From Pseudomonas panipatensis (GTDB taxonomy: Bacteria; Pseudomonadota; Gammaproteobacteria; Pseudomonadales; Pseudomonadaceae), in the NCBI RefSeq assembly GCF_900099785.1, contig NZ_FNDS01000003.1, positions 434,001 through 498,000 of the forward strand: 64,000 bases of DNA, given 5' to 3'. The notes beneath the pieces are model-generated. The model saw nothing but the letters and a program-made list of their open reading frames with translations, was not told where the DNA came from and ran no database searches. Shown here piece by piece: positions 1 to 9,067 of this stretch. Numbering within the stretch: position 1 is the first letter of the stretch; each line of letters begins with the position of its first letter. A program made the position numbers and the translations under genes.

Positions 1-1067
1 TCGAACTGGGCTGCGTCGATTACCTGCTGTCGCCGTTCAGCGAAACGCAACTGGCGGCGCTGCTGCGCCGCCTGGAACAGGCTGCCAGCGCTGGCGAGGG
101 CTTCGTCTCGCAGTCGCGCGCCGGGCGCCGCCTGCTGGCCCTGGCGCAGCGCGTGGCGCAGACCCGCGCACCGATCCTGATCAGTGGCGAAACCGGCACC
201 GGCAAGGAACTGATGGCGCGTTATATCCATCGGTTCTCCGCCGAGGCCGACGCGCCTTTCATCGCGGTGAACTGCGCGGCGATCCCCGAGCAGATGCTCG
301 AATCCATCCTGTTCGGCCACGAGCGCGGCGCCTTCACCGGCGCGGTCAGCGCCCAGCCGGGCAAGTTCGAACTGGCCAATGGCGGCACCTTGCTGCTCGA
401 CGAGATCGGCGAGCTGCCCCTGGGACTGCAGGCCAAACTCCTGCGCGTGCTCCAGGAGCAGCGCGTCGAGCGCCTCGGCGGGCAGCGGGAAATCCGCCTC
501 AACGTGCGCATCATCGCCGCCACCAACCGCGATCTGCAGGCCGAAGTGGCCGCCGGACGCTTCCGCGCCGACCTGATGTTCCGCCTCGACGTGCTGCCGC
601 TGCACATCAGCCCGCTGCGCGAGCGCAAGGACGACATCCTGCCTCTGGCGCAGCGCTTCATCCGCCAGTACGCGCCGCAGGAGCGCCATGCCGACCTGCT
701 CACCGCCCAGGCCTGCCAGGCGCTGCTGGCCCACGACTGGCCGGGCAACGTGCGCGAACTGGAAAACGTCATCCAGCGCGCCCTGGTGCTGCGCGCCGGC
801 CTGTTCATCCAGCCGGTGGACCTCGGCCTGGCGTCGCCGGAGCCGCAGGTCGCCGCCGTCCAGGTACTCGCGCCGGCCCTCGCCGAGGGCGGCAAGGCGG
901 CCCTGCGCGCCAGCGGCAAGTGGGCCGAGTACCAGCATGTGATCGATACCATCCGCCGTTTCGGCGGGCACAAGACCAAGGCCGCGGAGAGTCTCGGCAT
1001 GACCCCGCGCGCCTTGCGCTACCGCCTCAACGCCATGCGCGAGCAGGGCGTCAACCTGTCCTTCTGA
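1..1067 (+). CDS. lafK: Sigma-54-dependent lateral flagellar activator LafK (5' end outside window)
   Basis: The reading frame is open from base 3, so the GTG at 153 is not the true start. Visible domains are the end of an N-terminal regulatory region (about 50 residues), then an AAA+ sigma-54 activation domain with Walker A GETGTGKE (residues 62-69 of the visible part), the sigma-54 contact loop GAFTGA and the Walker B DEIGEL. A C-terminal Fis-type helix-turn-helix follows ([20 protein letters not shown]). Family knowledge: LafK/FlrC-like enhancer-binding proteins hydrolyse ATP to open sigma-54 promoters of flagellar genes. It sits 14 bp before fliE, as lafK does in Vibrio lateral and E. coli Flag-2 loci. 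The sigma-54 promoters at 7720 and 28461 are plausible targets. It could be called FlrC/FleR-like on domains alone; gene order favours LafK. Confidence 0.9.
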   Translation, partial: ELGCVDYLLSPFSETQLAALLRRLEQAASAGEGFVSQSRAGRRLLALAQRVAQTRAPILISGETGTGKELMARYIHRFSAEADAPFIAVNCAAIPEQMLESILFGHERGAFTGAVSAQPGKFELANGGTLLLDEIGELPLGLQAKLLRVLQEQRVERLGGQREIRLNVRIIAATNRDLQAEVAAGRFRADLMFRLDVLPLHISPLRERKDDILPLAQRFIRQYAPQERHADLLTAQACQALLAHDWPGNVRELENVIQRALVLRAGLFIQPVDLGLASPEPQVAAVQVLAPALAEGGKAALRASGKWAEYQHVIDTIRRFGGHKTKAAESLGMTPRALRYRLNAMREQGVNLSF

Positions 1068-1081
1068 TGCGAGAGTCGTGA

Positions 1082-1414
1082 ATGAACCCAATCATGCTGG
1101 CCCGGCAGGACATGCTCGGGCAGATGGAGCAGCTGCGCGCGCTGTCGGCGGCGCCGATCCAGCCGGCCACCCAGATCGACGCTGGCGCCGCCGAGGCGAG
1201 CCCGGCCACGGCTTTCGAGGACGCCCTGCGCGCGGTGGATGCCCAGCAGCATCGCGCCAACGAGCTGGCGGCGGCGGTGGACAGCGGGCAGAGCGATGAC
1301 CTGGCCGGCGCCATGATCGAAAGCCAGAAGGCCAGCGTGTCCTTCTCCGCGCTGATGCAGGTACGCAACAAAATGACCACTGCCTTCGACGAAATCATGA
1401 GCATGCCGCTGTGA
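1082..1414 (+). CDS. fliE: Flagellar hook-basal body protein FliE
   Basis: This 110-residue protein has the usual FliE length and the conserved C-terminal half (SVSFSALMQVRNKMTTAFDEIMSMPL region). FliE is the adaptor joining the MS ring to the proximal rod and is exported by the flagellar type III apparatus. The ATG at 1082 follows a GAGAGTCGTGA stretch 14 bp after lafK, and fliF starts 20 bp downstream, so it belongs to the lafK-fliJ operon. Nothing about it is unusual. Confidence 0.93.
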   Translation: MNPIMLARQDMLGQMEQLRALSAAPIQPATQIDAGAAEASPATAFEDALRAVDAQQHRANELAAAVDSGQSDDLAGAMIESQKASVSFSALMQVRNKMTTAFDEIMSMPL

Positions 1415-1434
1415 CGGCGCACAAGGGCTGAACC

Positions 1435-3144
1435 GTGCTGCAGAAGATCAAGAACCGCCTGCCCCTGGGCAAGCTGCAACTCGACCCGCGCCTGACCCTG
1501 CTCGGCCTGGCCGGCGCCGCCGCGCTGCTGGCCGTGGGCAGTACCTGGTATCTGTGGCGCGACCAGGGGGCGTTCCACGCCCTCTATGGCGCCGGTGAGG
1601 CATTCCCGGCCGCCGAGGTGATGCAGGTGCTCGATGGCGAGGGCATCGTCTATCGCCTGCACCCGCAGAGCGGCCAGGTGCTGGTGCGCGACGACCAGTT
1701 GGCGCGCGCGCGCATGCTGCTCGCGGCCAAGGGGGTGAAGGTCTCGGTGCCGCCGGGCTACGAGCTGTTCGACAAGGACGAGCCGCTGGGCGCCAGCCAG
1801 TTCGTCCAGGACGTCCGCCTGAAGCGCAGCCTGGAAGGCGAGCTGGCGCGCACCGTGATGACCATGGAAGGCGTGCAGCAGGCCCGCGTGCATCTGGCGC
1901 TGGACCAGGCCAGCTCCTTCGTGGTCAGCCAGCGCGAGCCGGCCAAGGCCTCGGTGATGCTGCAACTGGCGCCGGGCTACCGGCTCAAGCCGGAGCAGGT
2001 GGCGGCCATCCTCAACCTGGTCGCCAACAGCGTGCCGCAATTGCAGGCGGACGCCGTCAGCGTGGTCGACCAGCACGGCGTGCTGCTGTCCCGCGGCCTC
2101 AGTGCCTGGGGCGGCTCGCAGCAGAACTGGCAACTGGTGGACGAGGTCCAGCAGAAGGCGGTGGCCAATATCGAACAGGTCCTGGCGCCCATCGTCGGTC
2201 CGGGCAACTACCGGGTCAGCGTCGCCAGCGACATCGATTTCAGCCAGACCGAAGAGACCCGGCAGTCCTACGGCGACACACCGCGCCTGCGCCGCGAGAC
2301 CTTGCGCGACGACAGCACCCTCGACGAATTGGCCCTCGGCGTGCCCGGCTCGCTGAGCAACCGCCCGCCGGTCAAGCCGCAGGACAGCCAGACCCCGCCG
2401 GCGCCCGGTGCCCCTGGCGCCAACCCCGGCAACCAGGCCAACGCCACTGGCGCCGCGCAGGATCAGAAGAACAAGGCGGCGACCTCGCTGCGCAAGGAAT
2501 CCAACCGGCAACTCGACTACGACCAGAACATCACCCACGTCAAGCACGCGCCCTTCAACCTGCGCCAGCAGAGCGTGGCGGTGATGATCAACGCCGCCGC
2601 CGCGCCCCAGGGTGGCTGGAGCGAGGACGCGCGCAAACAGATGGAAGCCGCGGTGAAGAATGCGGTGGGCTTCAACGCCGAGCGCGGCGACAGCCTGGCG
2701 CTCAGCGTGCTGCCCTTCGTCGTCGGCGCGCCGCTCGACGAGCGCGCACCCTGGTGGGACGACGCGCGCCTGCAGGACCTGGCCAAGCTCGGCGTGTTCG
2801 GCCTGATCAGCGTGCTGCTGCTGCTGATCGTGGTGCGTCCGGCCGTGCGCAGCCTGTCCAACCGCCCGGCGCCGCAAGCGCAGGGTGACGAGCAGAATCT
2901 GGCGCTGCTGGCCGGCGAGCAAGGCGAGCGCCTGCTCGCGCGGATCGGCGGCGAGTCGCGCGCGCTGGGCGTGTTCAGTGAACTCAACCCGCTCTCGGAA
3001 ATCCGCCTGCCGGCGCCGGGCTCGGGCCTGGAGCACCAGATCGAGCACCTGCAGATGCTGGCCAAGAACGATCCCGAGCGGGTCTCCGAAGTGATCAAGC
3101 AATGGATAGGGCGCAATGAGCGAGACCTCAACCCAGCCGGCTGA
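1435..3144 (+). CDS. fliF: Flagellar MS-ring protein FliF
   Basis: The 569-residue protein forms the membrane-embedded MS ring. It has two membrane segments, near residues 20-42 and 450-470, around a large periplasmic region with the YscJ/FliF fold. The extreme C terminus (RVSEVIKQWIGRNERD) matches the FliG-binding tail of the family. The start is GTG at 1435. A Pro/Ala/Gly/Asn-rich linker lies at about residues 310-340. The 3' end overlaps fliG by 29 bp, which suggests translational coupling of the two ring proteins. Confidence 0.95.
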   Translation: MLQKIKNRLPLGKLQLDPRLTLLGLAGAAALLAVGSTWYLWRDQGAFHALYGAGEAFPAAEVMQVLDGEGIVYRLHPQSGQVLVRDDQLARARMLLAAKGVKVSVPPGYELFDKDEPLGASQFVQDVRLKRSLEGELARTVMTMEGVQQARVHLALDQASSFVVSQREPAKASVMLQLAPGYRLKPEQVAAILNLVANSVPQLQADAVSVVDQHGVLLSRGLSAWGGSQQNWQLVDEVQQKAVANIEQVLAPIVGPGNYRVSVASDIDFSQTEETRQSYGDTPRLRRETLRDDSTLDELALGVPGSLSNRPPVKPQDSQTPPAPGAPGANPGNQANATGAAQDQKNKAATSLRKESNRQLDYDQNITHVKHAPFNLRQQSVAVMINAAAAPQGGWSEDARKQMEAAVKNAVGFNAERGDSLALSVLPFVVGAPLDERAPWWDDARLQDLAKLGVFGLISVLLLLIVVRPAVRSLSNRPAPQAQGDEQNLALLAGEQGERLLARIGGESRALGVFSELNPLSEIRLPAPGSGLEHQIEHLQMLAKNDPERVSEVIKQWIGRNERDLNPAG

Positions 3145-4159
3145 CGAGCCGCGCACGCCGGCGCGCAAGCGCGCGATGAGTTCCATGGAGCAGGCCGCGA
3201 TCCTCATGCTGAGCATGGGCGACGACACCTCGGCCGGCGTGCTCCGGCACTTCTCCCGCGAAGAGATCATCAGCATCAGCCAAGCCATGGCGCGCTTGAA
3301 CAACGTCAAGCTGCCAATGGTGTCGGATGTCATCAGCCGCTTCTTCGACGACTACAAGGAGCAGAGCAGCATCAAGGGCGCCTCGCGCGGCTACCTGGCC
3401 GGGATGCTCGGCAAGGCGCTGGGCAGCGACATCACCCGCAGCCTGCTGGACAGCATCTACGGCGAGGAAATCCGCGCCAAGATGGCGCGCCTGGAGTGGC
3501 TCGATCCCAAGCAGTTCGCCGCGCTCATCGCCAACGAGCACGCGCAGATGCAGGCGGTGTTCCTCGCCTTCCTGCCGCCGGCCATGGCCAGCGAGGTGCT
3601 CGAATGCCTGCCTGCCGAGCGCCAGGACGAACTGCTGTACCGCATCGCCAACCTCAGCGAGGTCAGCAGCGAGGTCATCGCCGAGCTGGAGCAACTGATC
3701 GACCGCAGCCTGGCGGTGCTCTCCACCCAGGGCTCGCAGGTGCGCGGCATCAAGCAGGCGGCGGACATCATGAACCGCTACAAGGGCGACCGGAACCAGA
3801 TGTTCGAGCTGCTGCGCGGGCACAGCGAGGACCTGGTGGGGCGCATCGAGGAGGAGATGTACGACTTCTTCATCCTCTCGCGGCAAAGCCAGGACGTGCT
3901 CCAGGTACTGCTGGAGACCATTCCGCTGGAAGAGTGGGTGGTCGCCCTCAAGGGCGCCGAGCCGGCGCTGGTCAAGGCCATCCAGACGGCCATGCCGAAG
4001 CGCCAGGCGCAGCAGATGGAATCCATCAAGCGCCGCCAGGGGCCGGTGCCGCTGAGCCGCGTCGAGCAGGTGCGCCGCGACATCATGGGCATGGTCCGCG
4101 AGCTGGCCGCCGAGGGCGAGATCCAATTGCAGTTGTTCCGTGAACAGACAGTGGAATGA
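3116..4159 (+). CDS. fliG: Flagellar motor switch protein FliG
   Basis: This 347-residue protein is a full-length C-ring rotor protein. It has the N-terminal FliF-binding domain (SMEQAAILMLSMGDD), middle armadillo domain and C-terminal domain with the charged torque helix; EEEMYDFFILSRQSQ is recognisable. FliG couples the MotA stator to rotation. The start codon lies inside the end of fliF. The N-terminal Thr/Pro/Arg extension of about 20 residues is longer than in polar FliG. The two other switch proteins, FliM and FliN, are not in the window and probably lie upstream of lafK. Confidence 0.95.
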   Translation: MSETSTQPADEPRTPARKRAMSSMEQAAILMLSMGDDTSAGVLRHFSREEIISISQAMARLNNVKLPMVSDVISRFFDDYKEQSSIKGASRGYLAGMLGKALGSDITRSLLDSIYGEEIRAKMARLEWLDPKQFAALIANEHAQMQAVFLAFLPPAMASEVLECLPAERQDELLYRIANLSEVSSEVIAELEQLIDRSLAVLSTQGSQVRGIKQAADIMNRYKGDRNQMFELLRGHSEDLVGRIEEEMYDFFILSRQSQDVLQVLLETIPLEEWVVALKGAEPALVKAIQTAMPKRQAQQMESIKRRQGPVPLSRVEQVRRDIMGMVRELAAEGEIQLQLFREQTVE

Positions 4160-4169
4160 GGGCGCGCCG

Positions 4170-4865
4170 ATGACGGTCAAGGTGATCCGCGGCGGCGCGC
4201 GCGACTGGCGGCCGTACCGTTTCCCGCCGCGCTTCAGCGGCGCGGCGTCGGGTGCCTGGCAGAGCGGCGATCCGGCCGAGTTGCAGAAGGCCATCGCCGA
4301 CGGCTTCCAGCAGGGCATCGACAAGGGCTACCGCGAGGGCCTCGAAGAAGGCCGCGCGGCCGGCCGCGAGGAGGGCTTCCAGCTCGGCCGCCAGGACGGC
4401 CAGCGCCAGGGCCGCGAGGAGGGCAAGGCCGAGGGCCGGCGCGCCTTCGACGCCGCCGCGCAGCCGCTGGAGCGCCTCTGCGAGGAGTTCCGGCGCTTCG
4501 CCGAGGGCTTCGAGGCGACCCGCCGCGAGCAACTGCTGGAGTTGGTGCAGAAGGTCGCCCGCCAGGTGATCCGCTGCGAACTGACCCTGCACCCGACGCA
4601 ACTGCTGAGTCTGGCCGACGAGGCCCTGGCGGCCATGCCGGAGCAGCCGGAGTCGCTGCAATTGCTGCTCAACCCCGAGGAATGCACGCGGATCAAGGAG
4701 CTGGCGCCGGAACGCGCCGCCGCCTGGCGCCTGGTGCCCGACGAGCGCCTGGCCCTGGGCGAGTGCCGGGTGGTCACCGCCCACGAGGAAGCCGATATCG
4801 GCTGCCAGCAGCGCCTGGATAGCTGCATGGATGCCCTCGGCAGCCACCTGCTGGGCGACGCCTGA
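4170..4865 (+). CDS. fliH: Flagellar export ATPase regulator FliH
   Basis: From the ATG at 4170 the protein is 231 residues; a GTG at 4140 would add ten residues but overlaps fliG and lacks a better ribosome site. The N-terminal third is a run of Gly-x3-Gly type repeats (GIDKGYREGLEEG, then GREEGFQLGRQDG and GREEGKAEG), a hallmark of FliH/YscL helices. The C-terminal domain (residues about 110-230) matches the FliI-binding part. FliH holds FliI hexamers at the export gate. It is followed after 2 bp by fliI. Confidence 0.9.
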   Translation: MTVKVIRGGARDWRPYRFPPRFSGAASGAWQSGDPAELQKAIADGFQQGIDKGYREGLEEGRAAGREEGFQLGRQDGQRQGREEGKAEGRRAFDAAAQPLERLCEEFRRFAEGFEATRREQLLELVQKVARQVIRCELTLHPTQLLSLADEALAAMPEQPESLQLLLNPEECTRIKELAPERAAAWRLVPDERLALGECRVVTAHEEADIGCQQRLDSCMDALGSHLLGDA

Positions 4866-4867
4866 CG

Positions 4868-6196
4868 ATGGCCCTGGGCGACGGCTTCCGCCTCGACGAG
4901 GCGCTGCGCTCGCTGGACTCGGTGCAACTGGCCAAGGTTAGCGGGCGCCTGGTGCGGGTGTCCGGGATGCTCCTGGAAAGCCTCGGCTGTCGCCGCAGCA
5001 CCGGCCAGCGCTGCCTGGTCGAACAGGCCGACGGCAGCCTGCTGGACGCCCAGGTGGTCGGCTTCAACCGCGACACCACCTACCTCATGCCGTTCAAGAA
5101 GCCGGTCGGCCTGGCTGCCGGCTCGCGGGTCTTCCCGGCCGAGGAACAGGCCGCCCTGCGCATCGACGAATCCTGGCTGGGGCGGGTGGTCAACGGCCTT
5201 GGCGAGCCGCTCGACGAGCGCGGCCGTCTGGCGGGCAGCGAGCCCCTGGCCGAGCGCCTGCCGACGGTCAATCCACTGAAGCGGCGGCCGGTCACCGAGC
5301 CGCTGGACGTCGGCGTGCGCGCGATCAACGCGCTGCTGACCCTGGGCAAGGGCCAGCGTGTCGGTCTGTTCGCCGGCAGCGGGGTCGGCAAGAGCGTGCT
5401 GCTCGGCATGATCACCCGGCAGACCAAGGCCGATGTGGTGGTGGTCGGGCTGATCGGCGAGCGCGGCCGCGAAGTGCAGGAATTCATCCAGCACTCGCTG
5501 GGCGAGGAGGGCCTGCGCAAGGCCGTGGTGGTGGTGGCGCCGGCCAACGAATCGCCGCTGATGCGCCTCAAGGCCACCGAACTCTGCCACGCCATCGCCG
5601 CCTACTTCCGCGACGCCGGCCACGATGTCCTGCTGCTGGTCGATTCGCTGACCCGCTACGCCATGGCCCAGCGCGAGATCGCCCTGGCCCTGGGCGAGCC
5701 GCCGGCGACCAAGGGTTATCCGCCATCGGTGTTCGGCATGCTCCCGGAGCTGGTGGAAAGCGCCGGCAACGGCGTGGCCGGCAGCGGCAGCCTGAGCGCC
5801 CTGTACACGGTGCTGGCCGAGGGCGACGACCAGCAGGACCCGATCGCCGACAGCGCCCGCGCCATCCTCGACGGGCATATCGTGCTGTCGCGGCGCCTGG
5901 CCGATGTCGGCCATTACCCGGCGATCGACATCGGCGCCTCGGTCAGCCGCTGCATGGCGCAGGTCGGCGATCCGGCGCAGATCCGCGCGGCGCGGCAGTT
6001 CAAGGAACTGCATGGCAGCTACGAGAAAATCCGCGAACTGATCCCCCTCGGCGGCTACACCCCCGGCCTCGACCCGCGCACCGACCGCGCGGTCAGCCTG
6101 GCGCCGGCCCTGGAACGCTTCCTGCGCCAGGAGGTGGGCGAGGCCGCCGATCTGGCCGGCAGCCTGGAAGCCCTGCAAGGTGTGCTGCGCGGATGA
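4868..6196 (+). CDS. fliI: Flagellum-specific export ATPase FliI
   Basis: This 442-residue ATPase energises export of rod, hook and filament subunits. Walker A is GLFAGSGVGKS (residues 166-176), Walker B is VLLLVDSLTRY (254-264), and the F1-like motif GERGREVQEF is near 198-207. Length and motifs are typical. It starts 2 bp after fliH and overlaps fliJ by 4 bp (ATGA), so H, I and J are translationally linked. Confidence 0.96.
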   Translation: MALGDGFRLDEALRSLDSVQLAKVSGRLVRVSGMLLESLGCRRSTGQRCLVEQADGSLLDAQVVGFNRDTTYLMPFKKPVGLAAGSRVFPAEEQAALRIDESWLGRVVNGLGEPLDERGRLAGSEPLAERLPTVNPLKRRPVTEPLDVGVRAINALLTLGKGQRVGLFAGSGVGKSVLLGMITRQTKADVVVVGLIGERGREVQEFIQHSLGEEGLRKAVVVVAPANESPLMRLKATELCHAIAAYFRDAGHDVLLLVDSLTRYAMAQREIALALGEPPATKGYPPSVFGMLPELVESAGNGVAGSGSLSALYTVLAEGDDQQDPIADSARAILDGHIVLSRRLADVGHYPAIDIGASVSRCMAQVGDPAQIRAARQFKELHGSYEKIRELIPLGGYTPGLDPRTDRAVSLAPALERFLRQEVGEAADLAGSLEALQGVLRG

Positions 6197-6618
6197 AAGA
6201 ACAACTGGATACCCTCCGGCGCCTGGCCGGCGTGCGGCAGAACCGCGTGCGCGAGATGCTCGGCCGGGTCAACTACCAGCGCGGCCTGTGCCAGCGCTAC
6301 CGCAACAACATCACCGGCCTGACCCGCCTGTGCGGCTTCGTGGTGCCGGTCAGCACCTCACTGCAACGGGGCAACCAGCAACAGTACAAGGTCACCCTGT
6401 TCAAGATGCTGGCGCTGCAGAAGCGCGAGCTGGAAGTCGCCGAACAGACCCTGGCGCGCATCCAGGGCGAACTGTTGCAGGCGATGCGCGGCGAGAAGGT
6501 GCTGGAACAGGTGATCGAGACGCGCATGCAGCAATGGCAGGCGCAACTGGCCAGCCAGGAACAGAAACTCCAGGACGGTCTGGCGGCGCAGACCTGGTGG
6601 CGTGGACAGGGCATCTGA
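6193..6618 (+). CDS. fliJ: Flagellar export chaperone/stalk protein FliJ
   Basis: The 141-residue protein is almost entirely predicted alpha helix and rich in Gln, Arg and Glu, as expected for the coiled-coil FliJ stalk that sits in the FliI hexamer and recycles chaperones. Sequence conservation in this family is low, so the call rests on position after fliI (4-bp ATGA overlap), length and coiled-coil character. It is the last gene of the lafK operon; a proposed LafS promoter follows at 6626. Confidence 0.85.
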   Translation: MKEQLDTLRRLAGVRQNRVREMLGRVNYQRGLCQRYRNNITGLTRLCGFVVPVSTSLQRGNQQQYKVTLFKMLALQKRELEVAEQTLARIQGELLQAMRGEKVLEQVIETRMQQWQAQLASQEQKLQDGLAAQTWWRGQGI

Positions 6619-6625
6619 GGCAGGA

Positions 6626-6653
6626 TTTAAGTTCTTTCGCGAAACGGTCGCCT
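6626..6653 (+). promoter_or_regulatory. Proposed LafS (lateral sigma-28) promoter of flgM
   Basis: TTTAAGT (6626-6632), 13 bp, GGTCGCCT (6646-6653). The same two half-sites with exactly 13 bp between them occur upstream of fliD and lafA. The right half ends 35 bp before the flgM ATG. flgM and flagellin are classic sigma-28 targets, which supports the assignment; it is inferred, not proven. Confidence 0.6.
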
Positions 6654-6688
6654 GTCGATCGATAAGCCCCCCTTTTTCTGGATTCGAC

Positions 6689-6982
6689 ATGGAAATTACC
6701 CGGCAACTCAAGCCCGTCATCAGCGCCTCCGGCGACAGCGCCGCCACCGCGCGCGCCAGTCGCGCTGAACAGGCCCAGCCCGCCGCCGTGGCGCAGCAGC
6801 AGCCAGCGGCCGGCGCCGCCGCGCTGCCCGTCGAGCAGTTGCAGGACGCCCTCGGCGCGCTGCCGGACGTCGACCTGGACAAGGTCGAAGCGGTGCGCCA
6901 GGCGCTCGCCCGCGGCGAGATTTCCCTCGACGTCGAGGCGCTCTCGCGCAGCATGCTGGCCTTCCACGGCGGCGGCGCATGA
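6689..6982 (+). CDS. flgM: Anti-sigma-28 factor FlgM (lateral)
   Basis: The 97-residue protein has an Ala/Gln-rich disordered N-terminal half. Its C-terminal half, LDKVEAVRQALARGEISLDVEALSRSML, is the sigma-28-binding signature of FlgM. It should bind LafS until it is exported through the completed hook. The start is ATG at 6689; an upstream in-frame GTG at 6602 lies inside fliJ. It overlaps flgN by 4 bp. Location directly after fliJ differs from Flag-2 loci where flgMN adjoins flgA. The protein is expected to close a negative loop on its own LafS promoter. Confidence 0.9.
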   Translation: MEITRQLKPVISASGDSAATARASRAEQAQPAAVAQQQPAAGAAALPVEQLQDALGALPDVDLDKVEAVRQALARGEISLDVEALSRSMLAFHGGGA

Positions 6983-7419
6983 GTGAACGCCGCGCGCGGC
7001 TGCTGCAACTGGTCGAGAGCGACATCCGCCTGGACCGGGTGGACTACGTCTATCTGCGCGGCAGCCTGCTCGATCTGCATGAGCAATTGATGGCGCGCGA
7101 CAGCGACGCCATCGCGCGCAGCAACCAGCGCATCGTCGAGCTGGTCGATGGCCTGCGCCAGCGCGCCGAACGGCGCGGCAAGGTGCTCCAGGCCTTCGCC
7201 CTGGAGAATGATCGCGGTGGCATGCAGCGCCTGCTGCAAGGTTTCCCCGGCGCCAGCCGCGAGGCCTTGCAACGCGACTGGCAGGCGCTCGCCGGCCAGG
7301 TCGAGGAATGCCGCCAGCTCAACGAGCGCAACGGCCGCCTGCTGGCGATGCAGAGCGAGATTCTCGATCAGCTCCTCGCGGAACAGGCGGGGCACGGCGT
7401 GTACACGCCGGAGTATTGA
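6979..7419 (+). CDS. flgN: FlgN-family flagellar export chaperone
   Basis: This 146-residue helical protein overlaps flgM by ATGA. FlgN chaperones bind the C termini of FlgK and FlgL and pilot them to the export gate. The family is weakly conserved; the call uses position (flgM-flgN pair), size and helical, Arg/Leu/Gln-rich composition. Its likely clients, FlgK and FlgL, are encoded 28 kb away at 35.6-37.9 kb. Confidence 0.82.
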   Translation: MSERRARLLQLVESDIRLDRVDYVYLRGSLLDLHEQLMARDSDAIARSNQRIVELVDGLRQRAERRGKVLQAFALENDRGGMQRLLQGFPGASREALQRDWQALAGQVEECRQLNERNGRLLAMQSEILDQLLAEQAGHGVYTPEY

Positions 7420-7560
7420 GCAAGGCTTTTCCTCGGGGCGCCCGCTGCGCCGTGCTGTTCTGCCCGCCGATCGCCGGGCGGCCTTCGCCGCCGCTTGCGG
7501 CCTACGTCCTTTGTCTTGCCAGCGCGCCGCGCAGGCGTTCGCCGCCGTGGCGATTTTCGC

Positions 7561-7588
7561 CTTAAGTCATGCCGCCTCAAGGTCGCCT
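7561..7588 (+). promoter_or_regulatory. Proposed LafS promoter of the fliD operon
   Basis: CTTAAGT (7561-7567), 13 bp, GGTCGCCT (7581-7588); six of seven bases of the left half and all eight of the right half match the copies before flgM and lafA. It lies 174 bp before the fliD start, upstream of a sigma-54 promoter. Because lafS is in this operon, this site would give positive autoregulation. Confidence 0.55.
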
Positions 7589-7719
7589 GTAAGGGGAACC
7601 ACGTCCCGCTTCGCACAGGCGGAAACGGCGCTTCCCCCAGGGCTTCCGCTGCCCTCGGGCGGAAGTGGCTCTTCACCTTGCGGACGTCTGGAAGTCCCGT
7701 GAATCGCGGGTTCCAGGCG

Positions 7720-7736
7720 TTGGCACCGAACTTGCT
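7720..7736 (+). promoter_or_regulatory. Sigma-54 promoter of fliD operon
   Basis: TTGGCACCGAACTTGCT has the -24 GG and -12 GC separated by exactly 10 bp, and matches the sigma-54 consensus TGGCACG-N4-TTGC at nearly all fixed positions. It ends 26 bp before the fliD ATG. LafK is the obvious local activator. Confidence 0.8.
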
Positions 7737-7762
7737 GATAGGCTCGCAAAGGGGTATCGAAC

Positions 7763-9067
7763 ATGACCACCATTACTTCCGATTACGTCCAGCAGATGGC
7801 GACCCAACTGGCCAAGTACGACATCCAGTCGGCGCAGACGCGGGCCACGCGCAACCAGACCAGCTACAACACCCAGTTGTCGGCGGTCACCCAGCTGAAA
7901 ACCGCGTTGACCACCTTCACCTCGGCGGTGGACGCGCTCAAGGGCAGCACCAGCAGCGCCAGCAATATGCTGGTCAACAGCGCCACCTTCAGCACCGATG
8001 GCTATGCCACCGCGAGCGTCGGCCCGACCGCGGTGAGCGGCAGCTATCAGTTCTTCGTCCAGCAACTGGCGGCCAAGGACCAGGTGGCGCTGCAAGGCCT
8101 GAGCGACAGCAACATGGGCAGCGGCAGCCTGACCATCGGCCAGGGCAGCAGCAGCTTCAGCATCGACATGAGCGGCATCAGCAGCCTCAGCGGCCTGGCT
8201 ACGGCGATCAACGGCGCCAGCGACAACAGCGGCGTGACCGCCACCCTGGTGCGCAGCAATGGCGCGGTGAACCTGGTACTGACCAGCAACGACACCGGCG
8301 CCGCCAAGGCCATCAGCCTGTCCAGCAGCAATGCCGCGGTACAGACCGCCATCGACGGGCGCAAGCAGCTTTCCACCGCGCAGGACGCCATCGTCTACCT
8401 GGGCGGGCAGGGCGGCATGCAGCTGCGCAACGCCAGCAACACCTACGACGGCGTGATCGACGGTGTCAGCCTGACCTTCACCAAGGCCAACAGCGCCGGC
8501 GACGCGCCGCTGACCCTGGACATCGGCCAGGACAAGAGCGCCACCACCAAGAAACTGCAAAGCTTCCTCGACGCCTACAACACCCTGATGGGCACCATCG
8601 GCAGCCTCACTACCAGCGGCACCAGCGCCAGCACCCGCGGACCGCTGGCCGGCGATTCCAGCGTGCAGGCGATCAAGTCGGCGGTGAATGGCCTGATTCG
8701 CCAGAGCTTCGGTGGCGTCAACCTGATCGGCTACGGCGTCAGCGCCGACACCAGCGGCAAGCTGACCCTCGACAGCACCCAGTTCGACAATGCCCTGGCG
8801 AAGAACCCCGACGGCTTCGAGCAACTGTTCACCGGCAAGGGCAACCTGATCGACAGTCTGGACAGCACGCTCAAGGTCTACACCGCGTCAACCGGCCTGC
8901 TGACCTCGCGGGTGAACAGCCTGAACGACAAGCTGAGCAGCGTCAGCGATGAGCTGGACAACCTGCAGACCCGCTACGACAGCTCGTACAACCGCTACCT
9001 CAAGCAGTACACCAACCTCATGCAAGTCATGAATTCCATGGACCAGACCAGCAGCATGTTCGCATGA
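7763..9067 (+). CDS. fliD: Flagellar filament cap protein FliD (LafB)
   Basis: This 434-residue hook-associated protein 2 has the N-terminal DVQQMATQL-like export region, a Ser/Thr/Gly-rich central part exposed on the cap, and a C-terminal coiled coil (RVNSLNDKLSSVSDELDNLQTRYDSSYNRYLKQYTNLMQVMNSM region) conserved in FliD. FliD forms the pentameric cap that folds flagellin at the filament tip. It heads an operon with fliS (4-bp overlap) through motB, under both a sigma-54 and a proposed LafS promoter. Confidence 0.93.
   Translation: MTTITSDYVQQMATQLAKYDIQSAQTRATRNQTSYNTQLSAVTQLKTALTTFTSAVDALKGSTSSASNMLVNSATFSTDGYATASVGPTAVSGSYQFFVQQLAAKDQVALQGLSDSNMGSGSLTIGQGSSSFSIDMSGISSLSGLATAINGASDNSGVTATLVRSNGAVNLVLTSNDTGAAKAISLSSSNAAVQTAIDGRKQLSTAQDAIVYLGGQGGMQLRNASNTYDGVIDGVSLTFTKANSAGDAPLTLDIGQDKSATTKKLQSFLDAYNTLMGTIGSLTTSGTSASTRGPLAGDSSVQAIKSAVNGLIRQSFGGVNLIGYGVSADTSGKLTLDSTQFDNALAKNPDGFEQLFTGKGNLIDSLDSTLKVYTASTGLLTSRVNSLNDKLSSVSDELDNLQTRYDSSYNRYLKQYTNLMQVMNSMDQTSSMFA

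Larger units (their letters stand above)
7420..7762 (+). other. Non-coding control region between flgN and fliD
   Basis: No credible gene is present in these 343 bp. The region holds a proposed LafS element (7561-7588) and a sigma-54 promoter (7720-7736), both facing fliD. GC-rich inverted stretches near 7430-7500 could form the terminator of the upstream operon, but no clean stem with a T-run is visible. Confidence 0.7.

Noticed and set aside
1051-3333. Long minus-strand frame opposite fliE-fliG, and similar ones at 4328-6178, 33475-35580 and 35514-38135
   Set aside because: Shadows of well-recognised flagellar genes; low-complexity basic/His-rich translations.
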